DNA of 64,000 bases from Curtobacterium sp. L6-1 (GTDB lineage: Bacteria > Actinomycetota > Actinomycetes > Actinomycetales > Microbacteriaceae): assembly GCF_018885305.1 (NCBI RefSeq), contig NZ_CP076544.1, forward strand, positions 3,038,001 through 3,102,000, written 5' to 3'. Numbering within the stretch: position 1 is the stretch's first letter; each line of letters begins with the position of its first letter. Positions 43,567 to 51,795 of the stretch are shown here, piece after piece. The notes under the pieces are model-generated. The model made no database searches. It was not told the origin of the DNA and saw nothing but the letters and a program-made list of their open reading frames with translations. The translations under genes were made by a program, and so were the position numbers.

Positions 43567-44199
43567 CTAGGAGCCGTACTGCTCGCCGACGGGGATCGCC
43601 ACGGGCACGGTGTTGCCCGGGGGAGCCAGCGGGCACGCCCACGCCGGGTCGTACGCGCACGAGGGGTTGTACGCGAAGTTGAAGTCGAGCACGATGCCGT
43701 CGTCGTCCGCGCCCAGGTCGGAGCCCTTGATCGTGTCGAGGAGGTAGCGGCCGCCGCCGTAGGTCCCTCCGGCTCGGCCGGCGCTGGCGTCCTTCACGGG
43801 GACGAACAGCCCGCCCGCGTAGCCGCCGTGCGCCCACACGTCGAGGCTGCCCACACCGGGGACCTGCACCACGCCGAGGCGGTCGAAGTGCACGACGCCG
43901 TCGGTGCCGGTCTCGACGTCGAGGACCGTCGGCTCCGCCTCCTCGATCGGCAGGTGGAAGCGCCACGCCGGGTCGTACGCGGGCACCGGCAGTCCGGTGA
44001 AGCCGGCGGCGTCCTCGGGCAGGAGGGCGCTGGCGGGGTGGTCGGTGAACATCGCGTCACGGGTCTCACGCCAGAGCGCGTGTGCCGTCGCGGGGTCGGG
44101 GGTGGCCCGCACCCGCCGGTACAGGTCGAACGTCCGCCGACGCCAGTCGACGGTGGCGAGGGTCGTGCGGACGCGGTCGGCGGTCTCCGTCTGGGTCAC
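43567..44199 (-). CDS. DUF1684 protein
   Basis: The 210-residue protein matches DUF1684: WRRRTFDLYRRVR near the start, a central beta-rich region, and the strongly conserved C-terminal stretch DFNFAYNPSCAYDPAWACPL with two cysteines. The family is common in actinobacteria and flavobacteria and has no known role; the conserved Cys and Asp residues suggest metal binding or an enzyme (inference). GTG 44199 follows TACGCT (44207-44212 on this strand) by 7 bases: leaderless. Confidence 0.85.
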   Translation of the reverse strand: MTQTETADRVRTTLATVDWRRRTFDLYRRVRATPDPATAHALWRETRDAMFTDHPASALLPEDAAGFTGLPVPAYDPAWRFHLPIEEAEPTVLDVETGTDGVVHFDRLGVVQVPGVGSLDVWAHGGYAGGLFVPVKDASAGRAGGTYGGGRYLLDTIKGSDLGADDDGIVLDFNFAYNPSCAYDPAWACPLAPPGNTVPVAIPVGEQYGS

Positions 44200-44272
44200 G
44201 CCGCCGAGCGTACGCCCGGCCCGCGACACCCCGTCAGTCGGCCGGGAGGCTCGTCCTCCTCCGACGTCCGGC

Positions 44273-44745
44273 TCACGCCCGCCAGGTGGGCGCGAGGGCG
44301 CGCATCCGGAACGCCCGCCACTGCCAGATGACCCACATGCCCGGCCAGAGCAGGACGCCGAGGAGGGCCGGGCGCGTCCGGTAGGTCAGCCGGTCGCGGA
44401 AGAGCGTCCGTCCGTCGGGCAGCGCGGACACCGCCATCCGGTGCCGCATGTCCATCCGGGCGAACAGTCCGCTCGTGCCGCCGCCGCGGTCGACCTGGAC
44501 GGGGACGCCGTCGACCTGGTGCAGGTCGATGTCGACGTGGCTCGACCCGCTCGGGACCAGCCCGAAGGCCGACGCGCTGATCGGGTGCGGGTCGTGGGGC
44601 GTCCAGTGCTCGGGAACCCCTCGGGGTCGAGCGAGCGGTAGACCAGGAACGGCTTCGTGACGGCGACCATGACGGACGGCCGGAGGAGGGCGTCCCGGAC
44701 GGCGTCGACGGGGGCGTCGAGTTCGATGCGGAGTCCGACGTGCAT
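44273..44745 (-). pseudogene. SRPBCC-like protein gene broken by a frameshift
   Basis: The frame starting at ATG 44745 reads MHVGLRIELDAPVDAVRDAL and a SRPBCC-like opening to about 44625, then turns into Ser/Thr/Arg-rich sequence. From there another frame continues sensibly as PEHWTPHDPHPISASAFGL, through VDIDLHQVDGVP and MDMRHRMAVSALPDG, to a stop at 44273. One missing base in the AACCCC/GGGGTT run at 44614-44622 explains this. Joined, the protein would be about 157 residues with a late hydrophobic segment. It may be a real pseudogene or a sequencing error. The -10 TAGCGT lies 7 bases before the start. Confidence 0.8.
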
Positions 44746-44790
44746 GCCGCGGACGCTACCCGCGGGCCCTGGGCGAGCGGGCCGGCGCGG

Positions 44791-45423
44791 TCAGGCGTGC
44801 CGGGCCGACCGGCGGCGCGACCCTTCCGCCCGGTCGTGGCTGCGCAGACGTTCAGCGAGCGAGAGCCGGACCGTGGACCACTCGGACTGCACGACCGAGA
44901 AGACCACCGTGTCGCGGAGGCTGCCGTCGCGCCCGATCGCGTGGTTCCGGAGCACCCCGTCCTGCTTCGCGCCGAGGCCGGCGATGGCCGCACGGGACCG
45001 GGTGTTGTGCCAGTGGGTGCGGAACTCCACCGCGATGCACTGCCAGGTGTCGAAGGCGTGCGAGAGCAGGAGCAGCTTCGACTCGGTGTTGATACCGGTG
45101 CGCTGCGCGGAGGCCCCGAGGAACGTGCCCCCGACCTCGACCCGACGGTTGTCGTGGTCCAGGTTGAGGAAGGTGGTGGCGCCCACGACGCGGCCGGTGG
45201 GGCGGTCCCGCACGGCGAACGGCACCAGCCGACCCGCGGCCTGCTCGTCGAGCCGACGGGCGATCTCGGCGTCGACCTGCGCCGGGGCGGGGACGGAGGT
45301 GTACCAGGCACGCCAGAGGTCCCCGTCCGCCACGGCTGCCCGCAGGTCGTCCGCGTGCTCGGCCGACAGGGGCTCGAGCGTGACGCGGTCGCCGGTGAGG
45401 GTGGGCGCGGGGTCGGTCTCCAT
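44791..45423 (-). CDS. GNAT-family N-acetyltransferase, RimJ/RimL type
   Basis: The 210-residue protein fits the RimJ/RimL-like GNAT group: LTGDRVTLEPLSAEHADDL at the start, GRVVGATTFLNLDHDNRRVEVGG, then LLLLSHAFDTWQCIAVEFRTHWHNTRSRAAI (acetyl-CoA region and following helix, split), and GLGAKQDGVLRNH. Such enzymes acetylate N-termini of ribosomal proteins or amino-sugar antibiotics; the target is unknown. ATG 45423 follows TACGAT (45432-45437 on this strand) by 8 bases: leaderless. Confidence 0.87.
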   Translation of the reverse strand: METDPAPTLTGDRVTLEPLSAEHADDLRAAVADGDLWRAWYTSVPAPAQVDAEIARRLDEQAAGRLVPFAVRDRPTGRVVGATTFLNLDHDNRRVEVGGTFLGASAQRTGINTESKLLLLSHAFDTWQCIAVEFRTHWHNTRSRAAIAGLGAKQDGVLRNHAIGRDGSLRDTVVFSVVQSEWSTVRLSLAERLRSHDRAEGSRRRSARHA

Positions 45424-45541
45424 GGCACCGGATCGTACCGGCCGCCGAGGACACGGCACCTGCACGGACCCCGCCGCGGACGGGTCCGGCCGGGCCGTGG
45501 ACGACACAGCTCCCGCGGGAGCTCGCGACTACCCTGTCGGG

Positions 45542-46135
45542 GTGCAGGAACGAGGGCAGCAGCGGTACCAGGTGCGGTTCGGGTGGGGAGCGTCGGGCGC
45601 GGCGCGGGTCGCCGTCGGGGCGCACCTGCTCGTGTGGGTCGACGTGCTGCCCGCGGCGCACGACGACGGCCGCGGGGTGCCGACCGTTCCGCTGGGACTG
45701 CTGCCCGACGGGCCGGAGGTCGTGCTCGGCCACCTCGGCAACGCGGGGGCGGTCGCGGGACGGGTGGCGCGCCTCCAGGCCGACCGGGGCGACCGCTGCG
45801 TCGTCGCCGTGGTCGCGGCCGGCCACGTCGCGGACCCGTCCGGCGCTGACGCCGCCGACCGGCCGGAGGGGACGCCGTCGCCGGTGCCGGAGTTCACCGT
45901 CGAGGACCTGCTCGCCGCCGGTGCGGTCGTCGACGCCCTCGTGACGAGCGGGATCGACCACACCTCGCCCGAGGCGGCGGCGGCCTGCGCGGCGTGGACG
46001 GGCCTCCGTCGGGCGGCGCGGCACCTCGTGACCGCGTCCGAGTCGGCGGCCGTGCTCGGGGCGGAGCGGGTGCACGCGGCGCTCGCCGTGGGCCCGGAGC
46101 TCGTCACGCTGCGCCCGTCCACCGAGCGGGCGTAA
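45542..46135 (+). CDS. Diverged ComB-like (2-phosphosulfolactate phosphatase family) protein
   Basis: The 197-residue protein opens with QQRYQVRFGWGASGAARVA then VWVDVLP, which resembles the start of ComB (V-R-F-x-W-G ... V-x-V-D-V-L). EFTVEDLLAAGAVVDALV and TSPEAAAACAAW in the second half also fit. The middle is shortened, and the conserved N-G-S/T motif of ComB is not obvious, so catalytic activity is uncertain. GTG 45542 follows TACCCT (45530-45535) by 6 bases: leaderless. No coenzyme M or sulfolactate genes are near. Confidence 0.6.
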   Translation: MQERGQQRYQVRFGWGASGAARVAVGAHLLVWVDVLPAAHDDGRGVPTVPLGLLPDGPEVVLGHLGNAGAVAGRVARLQADRGDRCVVAVVAAGHVADPSGADAADRPEGTPSPVPEFTVEDLLAAGAVVDALVTSGIDHTSPEAAAACAAWTGLRRAARHLVTASESAAVLGAERVHAALAVGPELVTLRPSTERA

Positions 46136-46184
46136 CGTCCCCGTCGACCGCCGTCCGACCGACGGCCAGAACGAGGAGTGAGTC

Positions 46185-46484
46185 ATGCAGGCAGTGATCG
46201 GCGACACCGTCATCGCGGAGGCCCCGGAGACGGACCTCATCCAGATCGAGGGCAACTGGTACTTCCCGCCGGCGAGCGTGAGGACCGAGCTGTTCAGCGA
46301 GAGCCCGACCCAGTACCACTGCCCGTGGAAGGGCGACACGCAGTACTGGACCGTGACCGTCGACGGCCAGGAGCACGTGGACAACGCCTGGTCCTACCCG
46401 GAGCCGATCCCGACGTCGTTCGAGCGCGTGGGCAAGGACTACAGCGGGTACGTCGCCTTCTGGAAGGACGTGCGCGTCTCGTAG
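46185..46484 (+). CDS. DUF427 protein
   Basis: The 99-residue protein matches DUF427: GDTVIAEAPETDLIQIEGNWYF, FSESPTQYHCPWKGDTQYW and WSYPEPIP, each a strand of the small beta-barrel. The single conserved cysteine in HCPWKG is typical. The family is widespread and uncharacterised. ATG 46185 has a purine-rich site (GAGGAG) 5-10 bases upstream. Confidence 0.9.
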   Translation: MQAVIGDTVIAEAPETDLIQIEGNWYFPPASVRTELFSESPTQYHCPWKGDTQYWTVTVDGQEHVDNAWSYPEPIPTSFERVGKDYSGYVAFWKDVRVS

Positions 46485-46496
46485 GCGGGACGCGGC

Positions 46497-47747
46497 TCAG
46501 CCGCCGACGGTGAGCACGATGAGCGCCACGTTGAGGGCGACGATCACCGCGGCGATGAGCCAGGCGACGACACGGGTGCCGACGGCGTTGACGTCGGCAC
46601 CCATCACGCTGCGGCGGGACGTGTAGGTGACGAGCGGGACGATCGCGAAGGCGATGCCGAAGCTCAGCACGACCTGGCTGATGACGAGCAGCTGCGTCGC
46701 GTCGGCCTCGAGCGCGAGCAGCACGACCGCCGGCACCAGGGTGACCAGGCGGCGCACGACGAGCGGCACGCGCACCCGCAGCAGCCCGTGCATGATCTCG
46801 GCGCCGGCCATGCAGCCGACCGAGGTCGAGGCGAGGCCGGACGCCAGCAGCCCGATCGCGAAGAGCACCCCGACGACCGGTCCGACGTTCTCGGCGATGG
46901 CGCGCTGCGCTCCCGGGATCGAGTCGGTGCCGTCGACGCCCTGCAGGGTCGCTGCCGCCAGCACGAGCATGCTGATGTTCACGCCGCCGGCCACGACGAG
47001 CGCCAGCCCGACGTCCCACCGGGTGGCGGCGAGCACCCGGCGTCGCTCCGCGCCGGCCGGGACGTCGCCGTGCCGGTCGCGGGCGAGTGCCGAGTGCAGG
47101 TAGACGGCGTGCGGCATGACCGTCGCGCCGAGCATCGACGCGGCGAGCAGCACCGACCCGGAGTCGGCGAACCGCGGCGCGATGCCGGCCACGAGCGCCC
47201 CGGGCGACACCTGCGCGAACAGCAGCCCGGCGCAGAACCCGACGGTCAGGACGGCGAGCATCGCGGTCACGACCGCCTCGAACGTGCGGGCGCCGCGCCG
47301 GTTCTGCAGCAGCAGGATGCCCATCGACACCGCGCCCGTGATGAGTCCGCCGGCGACGAGCGGGACCCCGAACAGCAGGTGCAGGGCCAGGGCACCGCCG
47401 ATGACCTCGGCCACGTCGGTCGCGGCGGCCACCACCTCGGCCTGCGCCCAGAACAGCAGGCGGGGCGCCCGACGCATCCGCAGGCCGAGCAGCTCCGGCA
47501 GCGACCTGCCGGTCACGATGCCGAGCTTGGCGGAGAGGTACTGCACGACGACCGCGCTCGCGTTGGCGGCGACGAGCACCCACAGCAGCAGGTACCCGTA
47601 GCGGGCGCCCGCGGTGAGGTTGGCGGCGACGTTGCCCGGGTCCACGTAGGCGATCGCGGCGACGAAGGCGGGTCCGAGCAGCCCGAGCCCGGCGGCACGG
47701 CGACCGGTCGGGCGCTGGCCCACGGGCGGGGCGGCGGTGTCCGTCAT
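46497..47747 (-). CDS. mntH: Nramp-family manganese/divalent metal transporter
   Basis: The 416-residue protein has about 11 membrane helices. Nramp hallmarks are DPGN in helix 1 (36-39) and MPHAVYLHSAL in helix 6, the two half-helices that bind Mn2+ or Fe2+; GVNISMLVLAAA follows. Expected to import Mn2+ with protons. ATG 47747 follows CATGCT by 6 bases, so the mRNA should be leaderless, and a TTCGG-N4-CCGAA palindrome lies in the promoter spacer. No mntR gene is in the window. Confidence 0.92.
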   Translation of the reverse strand: MTDTAAPPVGQRPTGRRAAGLGLLGPAFVAAIAYVDPGNVAANLTAGARYGYLLLWVLVAANASAVVVQYLSAKLGIVTGRSLPELLGLRMRRAPRLLFWAQAEVVAAATDVAEVIGGALALHLLFGVPLVAGGLITGAVSMGILLLQNRRGARTFEAVVTAMLAVLTVGFCAGLLFAQVSPGALVAGIAPRFADSGSVLLAASMLGATVMPHAVYLHSALARDRHGDVPAGAERRRVLAATRWDVGLALVVAGGVNISMLVLAAATLQGVDGTDSIPGAQRAIAENVGPVVGVLFAIGLLASGLASTSVGCMAGAEIMHGLLRVRVPLVVRRLVTLVPAVVLLALEADATQLLVISQVVLSFGIAFAIVPLVTYTSRRSVMGADVNAVGTRVVAWLIAAVIVALNVALIVLTVGG

Positions 47748-47753
47748 GGAGCC

Positions 47754-47783
47754 AGCATGCCAGGGGTTTCGGCGCACCGAATC
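47754..47783 (-). promoter_or_regulatory. mntH promoter with TTCGG-N4-CCGAA operator
   Basis: On the minus strand, -10 CATGCT (47759-47754) is 6 bases before the start codon and a weak -35 lies near 47783-47777. Between them TTCGG (47768-47772) and CCGAA (47777-47781) form a palindrome with a 4-base centre. The position fits repression, probably by an MntR/DtxR-type regulator (inference). Confidence 0.55.
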
Positions 47784-47844
47784 CAGGGATTCGCCATGTC
47801 GTCCGATCTGCGCGGACGACGGGGTGCGGAGTGCGGCGCCCGGG

Positions 47845-48540
47845 TCAGACCGCGGCGCGGCGGGCGCGGTGCGCCCGGACCTTGGCCCGGTTCCCGCACC
47901 GCTGCATCGAGCACCAGCGGCGCGTGCCGCCGCGCGACGAGTCGTAGAAGACGAGGCCGCAGTCCGGTGCCGAGCAGCGGCTGAGACGAGCCGACCGGCC
48001 GTCCGCCTCGACGTCGTCGAAGCCGACCTCGGTGAGCAGGGCGACGGCGTCGCGGGCGACGCTCGAGAGCGCCTGTGCCAGGCGCACGCGGTTCGCCCCG
48101 GCCCGACGGCGGCCACCCGGGAGGCTCGGGGGCACGTCCGGCAGGGCGGCGAACAGGTTCACGGTGTCGATGTCGTCCGGCAGGGGCCGGGTCCGGCCCG
48201 TCCCGGCGCGGAGACCGGCGGCGACGGCCGTCCGCTCCGCGGCGGAGTCGGCGGGTGCCGGGGCCGCGGCGACGGCGAGCCGGGCGATCGCGGCCCGGAG
48301 CGCGCGGGCGTCCTGCAGTTCGCGGGCCGTCGCCCCGACGTCGATCGGTTCGGTGTGCAGGCCGAGCCACTCGTCGAGGTCGGCCGGGGTGGCGAGCAGC
48401 TCGCCGAGGTGCCCGCGTGGCCGGCGCCGGTCCGGGTCGTCGGCGAAGCCACCGGTGTGGGTGAAGTCCAGGGCGATCCGTCCCGCGTCGAAGAACCACG
48501 AGGACCCGGCGTCCGTCCGGATGTCCTGCCCTGTTCGCAT
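47845..48540 (-). CDS. CGNR zinc-finger / ABATE-domain regulator-like protein
   Basis: The 231-residue protein has an N-terminal ABATE-type domain (WFFDAGRIALDFTHTGG, then DLDEWLGLH) and a C-terminal CGNR zinc finger: CSAPDCGLVFYDSS, then RRWCSMQRCGNRAKVRAHR, giving four cysteines. Such proteins are common in actinobacteria and are thought to bind DNA or a small ligand. ATG 48540 follows TAGCCT (48547-48552 on this strand) by 6 bases: leaderless. It lies between mntH and a SprT-like gene, all on the same strand; a link to metal control is only speculative. Confidence 0.85.
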   Translation of the reverse strand: MRTGQDIRTDAGSSWFFDAGRIALDFTHTGGFADDPDRRRPRGHLGELLATPADLDEWLGLHTEPIDVGATARELQDARALRAAIARLAVAAAPAPADSAAERTAVAAGLRAGTGRTRPLPDDIDTVNLFAALPDVPPSLPGGRRRAGANRVRLAQALSSVARDAVALLTEVGFDDVEADGRSARLSRCSAPDCGLVFYDSSRGGTRRWCSMQRCGNRAKVRAHRARRAAV

Positions 48541-48549
48541 CCGCCCAGG

Positions 48550-49068
48550 CTAACGGGTGAGCGGCGCGCCTCCGACACGATCTGCCACTGCTGGGCTAGT
48601 CGACCCGCCCGCGGTCGTGGAGCGGCGGACCCAGGCGATGACGTTGCGCTCGTCGAAGCGGCGGGAGCACCGGGCGCACGCGAGCGGGCGCGTGGGCGTG
48701 CGGTAGCGGAAGTGCTCGTGTCCCGCGGGGCAGTGACCGACCCACGGTGCGAGTTCGCTCGCGATCGGTCCGTCGTGCAACCGCGAGCCGGTGTACCCGA
48801 GCGACCGGGCCGTGCGGCGCCAGGCGGGGCCGTGTCCGGCGCGGGGGCCGCTGAGGGCGTGCGCGATCTCGTGCAGGAGCACCTGGTCGACGTCCTCGGG
48901 CGTGAACCGTGCCGCGAGGTGTCGGCTCACCGTGATCCGGCGTCGGGCGAAGTCGCACTGCCCCGCGCGGGTCTTCGCGTTGTCGAACCCGAACGCCCAC
49001 GACCCGTCGGGCAGGTGGCGGTCCAGCAACTCCGCCGCGCGCACGCGGACGTCGTCGAGGACGGTCAC
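48550..49068 (-). CDS. SprT-like metallopeptidase-type protein
   Basis: The 172-residue protein has the SprT zinc-peptidase signature HEIAH in VLLHEIAHALSG with GHGPAWRR downstream, and a C-terminal zinc ribbon (GHCPAGHEHFRY ... CARCSRRF). The family includes Spartan/Wss1-like proteases acting on DNA-protein crosslinks, but the bacterial members are largely untested. The GTG start overlaps the stop of the preceding (upstream) gene by 4 bases, so it is translated with the TPR-like protein. Confidence 0.87.
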   Translation of the reverse strand: MTVLDDVRVRAAELLDRHLPDGSWAFGFDNAKTRAGQCDFARRRITVSRHLAARFTPEDVDQVLLHEIAHALSGPRAGHGPAWRRTARSLGYTGSRLHDGPIASELAPWVGHCPAGHEHFRYRTPTRPLACARCSRRFDERNVIAWVRRSTTAGGSTSPAVADRVGGAPLTR

Positions 49069-49913
49069 TGCTCCCCGCGCGGACCCTGGTCCCCGTCGGT
49101 GCGGGCACGGTCGGACCGGTCCCCGCGGGCGGACAGCCGGCTCCAGAGCGAGTCGCCCTCGGTCCGCGCGGCGTCCGGTGCGCCGAGCACGCGACGGCGG
49201 ATCGGCGGGACCTGCTTCTGCGGCTCGGCCACCCGGGTCTGCGGTTCAGACTCGGTGCGCACGGCGACCTCGCGGGCGGTGCGGGGACGCTCGGCCGCGG
49301 GCTCCGCCGCTGGCTGCGTCATGGAGGCCCGGAGTGCGGCCTCGACGGCCGTCCGGAGCGCTTCGGTGCGCTCCGACGGCGCACCGGCGGCGCGGAAGGC
49401 GTCGTACGCCCGGCTGAGGACGGCGCGGGCCTCCTCGAAGCGGGAGAGCTCGTACAGCGACCAGCCCTCGAGCTCGGCGGCGGCGCCCTCGAGCTCCGGC
49501 CACTCCTCGGTCGCGGCGGTGTCCCGCGCCATCGAGGACTCGGTCGCGGCACGTTCGTAGCGCCCCAGGTCGTGCAGGATGTGCGCGCGGCGGATCCGCG
49601 CGGCGACCTTGTCCTGGCGTTCGCCCGTGAACATCGTCAGCCGGAAGACCTCCTCCGCGACGGTGAGGGCCTCGTCCAGGCGGCCGAGCAGGCGCAGGAG
49701 CTCGGCGCGCTCGGCGAGGGCGTCGGTGCTGCGGCTCTGCCCGAGGTCGCGCAGGCGGTCCTGCACGACCTGGACGTCGACGGCCGGGCGGAGGCTGATC
49801 GGCGCGAAGGTGCTGCCCGGACTGACGCCGGCGGTCACGGGGGCGGCATGACGCGCCTCCCGGGCCTGGTCGGTCCGGTCGGGGTCTCGGCGTTCGTCGG
49901 GCGGGAGGGACAT
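49065..49913 (-). CDS. TPR-like hypothetical protein
   Basis: The 282-residue protein is mostly helical. DALAERAELLRLLGRLDEAL, IRRAHILHDLGRYERAA and LEGWSLYELSRFEEARAVLS have TPR-like spacing (three or four repeats, about residues 65-190). The C-terminal third is charged and probably disordered. I do not recognise a family; similar proteins lie next to SprT-like genes in other actinobacteria (from memory, weak). ATG 49913 is the most likely start because upstream codons are basic and low in conservation. Confidence 0.72.
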   Translation of the reverse strand: MSLPPDERRDPDRTDQAREARHAAPVTAGVSPGSTFAPISLRPAVDVQVVQDRLRDLGQSRSTDALAERAELLRLLGRLDEALTVAEEVFRLTMFTGERQDKVAARIRRAHILHDLGRYERAATESSMARDTAATEEWPELEGAAAELEGWSLYELSRFEEARAVLSRAYDAFRAAGAPSERTEALRTAVEAALRASMTQPAAEPAAERPRTAREVAVRTESEPQTRVAEPQKQVPPIRRRVLGAPDAARTEGDSLWSRLSARGDRSDRARTDGDQGPRGEQ

Positions 49914-50097
49914 CAGGGTCGAGGGTATCCGCGTGATCCCTGGAGGTCTCCGTGCCACGCGCACGGATCGTGCTCCGGTGGACACCGGCTCGGTCGGCAC
50001 CCGGTCCGCTGCGGAGCTCCCCTGCCCGGGGCGACCTCCCGGGACGCGGACGGCCCGCCCCGGGAACCGGGACGGGCCGTGACGGCGTGCGGCAGGG

Positions 50098-50847
50098 TCA
50101 CATGCCGCTGACGGAACTCGCCGCGACGGCGATGTAGGCGATCCCGGCGACGAACGCCGCCACCACGGCGAGGATGATCGCCAGGACGCCCCAGAGTCGT
50201 CCGCGCTTCGTGACGATCGCGACGATGCCCTGCACGATGGCCCAGAGGCCGAACACGGACCCCACCACCAGCAGGACCGACCCGGTGCCGAGCGCGCTCA
50301 TCGCCGCCGGGTCGTCCATCAGCTGGCGCTGGAGCTCCTGCGTGTCGGTCGTGCCCGAACCACCGTTCTGCGCGAAGTCCTGCAGAAGTTGGCTGCTCGC
50401 GAGGGCGTTGCCGAGCATCACCCCGCCGACCACGCCGATGACCAGGGCGACGACGGCCGCGAGGAACGCGATCACACCGACGGTCTTCGCACGCTTCTTC
50501 GGCTCGTCGTACGACTGCCAGGCGGGGGCGCCACCGTGCTGCTGCCCGCCGTACTGCTGCGGCTGCCCGTACTGCTGCTGCCCGTACTGGTCACCGTGCT
50601 GCTGCTGCCCGTACTGGTCACCGTGCTGCTGGTGCTGCTGCCCGTACTGGTCGCCGTACGGCTGCTGGCCGTGCTGGTCGCCGTGCTGCTGTCCCCACTG
50701 CGGAGCCGCCTGCTGCCCGTACTGCTGCGTCGGCTGGTCCTCGTACCGCGGAGCCGACCCGTGCTCGGGCGTGATGCGCTCGCCGTACCGCGGCTGGTCG
50801 TGCTCGCCGCCGCGCGGCTGGTCGTGGTTGCGATCGTCGTTGGGCAT
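50098..50847 (-). CDS. Membrane protein with Gln/Gly/Tyr-rich N-terminal domain
   Basis: The 249-residue protein has residues 1-110 rich in Gln, Gly, His, Tyr and Asp with repeats of the type QHGDQYGQQ. Then come a basic KKRAK motif, a membrane helix (VGVIAFLAAVVALVIGVVGG), an extracellular loop and two more helices near the C-terminus. The C-terminal part looks like DUF4190-type small membrane proteins of actinobacteria. The start at 50847 is set by the strong site GAGGAGG. The Q/Y-rich part is prion-like in composition and probably cytoplasmic. Confidence 0.8.
   Translation of the reverse strand: MPNDDRNHDQPRGGEHDQPRYGERITPEHGSAPRYEDQPTQQYGQQAAPQWGQQHGDQHGQQPYGDQYGQQHQQHGDQYGQQQHGDQYGQQQYGQPQQYGGQQHGGAPAWQSYDEPKKRAKTVGVIAFLAAVVALVIGVVGGVMLGNALASSQLLQDFAQNGGSGTTDTQELQRQLMDDPAAMSALGTGSVLLVVGSVFGLWAIVQGIVAIVTKRGRLWGVLAIILAVVAAFVAGIAYIAVAASSVSGM
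50530..50700. repeat. In-frame Gln/Tyr/Gly codon repeats
   Basis: Units encoding Q-x-GDQYGQQ recur (on the plus strand, variations of CCGTACTGGTCACCGTGCTG at about 50584-50606, 50610-50630 and 50640-50660). They lie inside the membrane protein gene, not in an intergenic array, and spacing is uneven. Confidence 0.7.
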
Positions 50848-50952
50848 CGGCGGCCTCCTCGTGGTGTGCGGTCGCGCGCTGGTGCGGCGTGACCCCATCC
50901 TGGCAGCGTCCCCTGCGCGGGGGACGCCTGGTCGGGCATCCGCAGCCGGTGC

Positions 50953-51795
50953 TCAGGCGCCGAAGACGGACCGGTTCGGCTCGGGCGACCCGACCGCGGT
51001 GGTGTCGGTGACGATCGGTGCGCCGGCGATGAACGACCGGAGCTCGTCGCCGTGCACGACCTTGCTCGGCAGCGGGTCGGAGGAGTACCGCCGCGGCATG
51101 TCGGCGATCGGCAGGGCACCGGGGGACCCGAGCAGCACGATGTTCCCGAACCGTCGGCCCTTCAGCATCCCGGTGTCGGCCACCGCGGCGACCGAGGGCA
51201 GTACCGACTGCAGCGTCGCCGCCTGGCCCCGGGCGAACGCGAGCCCGGCCCCGTCGGCGACGTTCACCGCGACCATGCCCTGCGGTGACAGGAGCGAGGC
51301 GACGGAGCGGTAGAACTCGACGCTCGTCACGTGGGCGGGCGTCCGCGAGCCGCTGAACACGTCGACGACGGCCAGGTCGACGGTGCCGCGGAGGCCGGCG
51401 GGCAGCTTCTCGAGCACCTCGCGGGCGTCGCCGTACCGCACGCGGATCGAGGCGCCGCGGGGGAAGGGCAGGGCGTCCCGCACGTGGTCCACCAGGTCGC
51501 GCTCGAGCTCGACGACCTGCTGGCGGGAGCCCGGTCGGGTCGCGGCGACGTAGCGGGGGAGGGTGAGCGCCCCGGCGCCGAGGTGCAGCGCCGTGAGGGG
51601 GCCGTCGGGCAGCAGGTCGATGGCGTGCCCGATGCGCCGGATGTACTCGAACGCCAGGTGCGTCGGGTCCTCGAGGTCGACGTGCGACTGCGGCGTCCCG
51701 TCGACCACGAGCGTGAACGACCCCGGCCGGTGCTTGTCCGGCTCGACGACCGCGTACCCAGCACCCACCCGGAACCCGTCGAACGCATCAGCCAT
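50953..51795 (-). CDS. Spermidine synthase-like methyltransferase-fold protein
   Basis: The 280-residue protein has the spermidine synthase fold: PLTALHLGAGALTLPRYVA is the nucleotide-binding loop, VVELERDLVDHVRDAL the acidic strand, and LAVVDVFSGSRTP, then HVTSVEFYRSVASLL. The canonical GGGxG is replaced by GAGAL, and the catalytic DxxD/E pattern is not complete, so aminopropyl transfer is uncertain; many actinobacterial homologues are called fused MFS/spermidine synthase-like without evidence. Start ATG 51795; there is no obvious ribosome site. Confidence 0.75.
   Translation of the reverse strand: MADAFDGFRVGAGYAVVEPDKHRPGSFTLVVDGTPQSHVDLEDPTHLAFEYIRRIGHAIDLLPDGPLTALHLGAGALTLPRYVAATRPGSRQQVVELERDLVDHVRDALPFPRGASIRVRYGDAREVLEKLPAGLRGTVDLAVVDVFSGSRTPAHVTSVEFYRSVASLLSPQGMVAVNVADGAGLAFARGQAATLQSVLPSVAAVADTGMLKGRRFGNIVLLGSPGALPIADMPRRYSSDPLPSKVVHGDELRSFIAGAPIVTDTTAVGSPEPNRSVFGA

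Noticed and set aside
50530..50700. Regular repeats considered as a CRISPR array
   Set aside because: Units are short, in frame, and encode a Gln/Tyr/Gly-rich protein; no spacers or cas genes.
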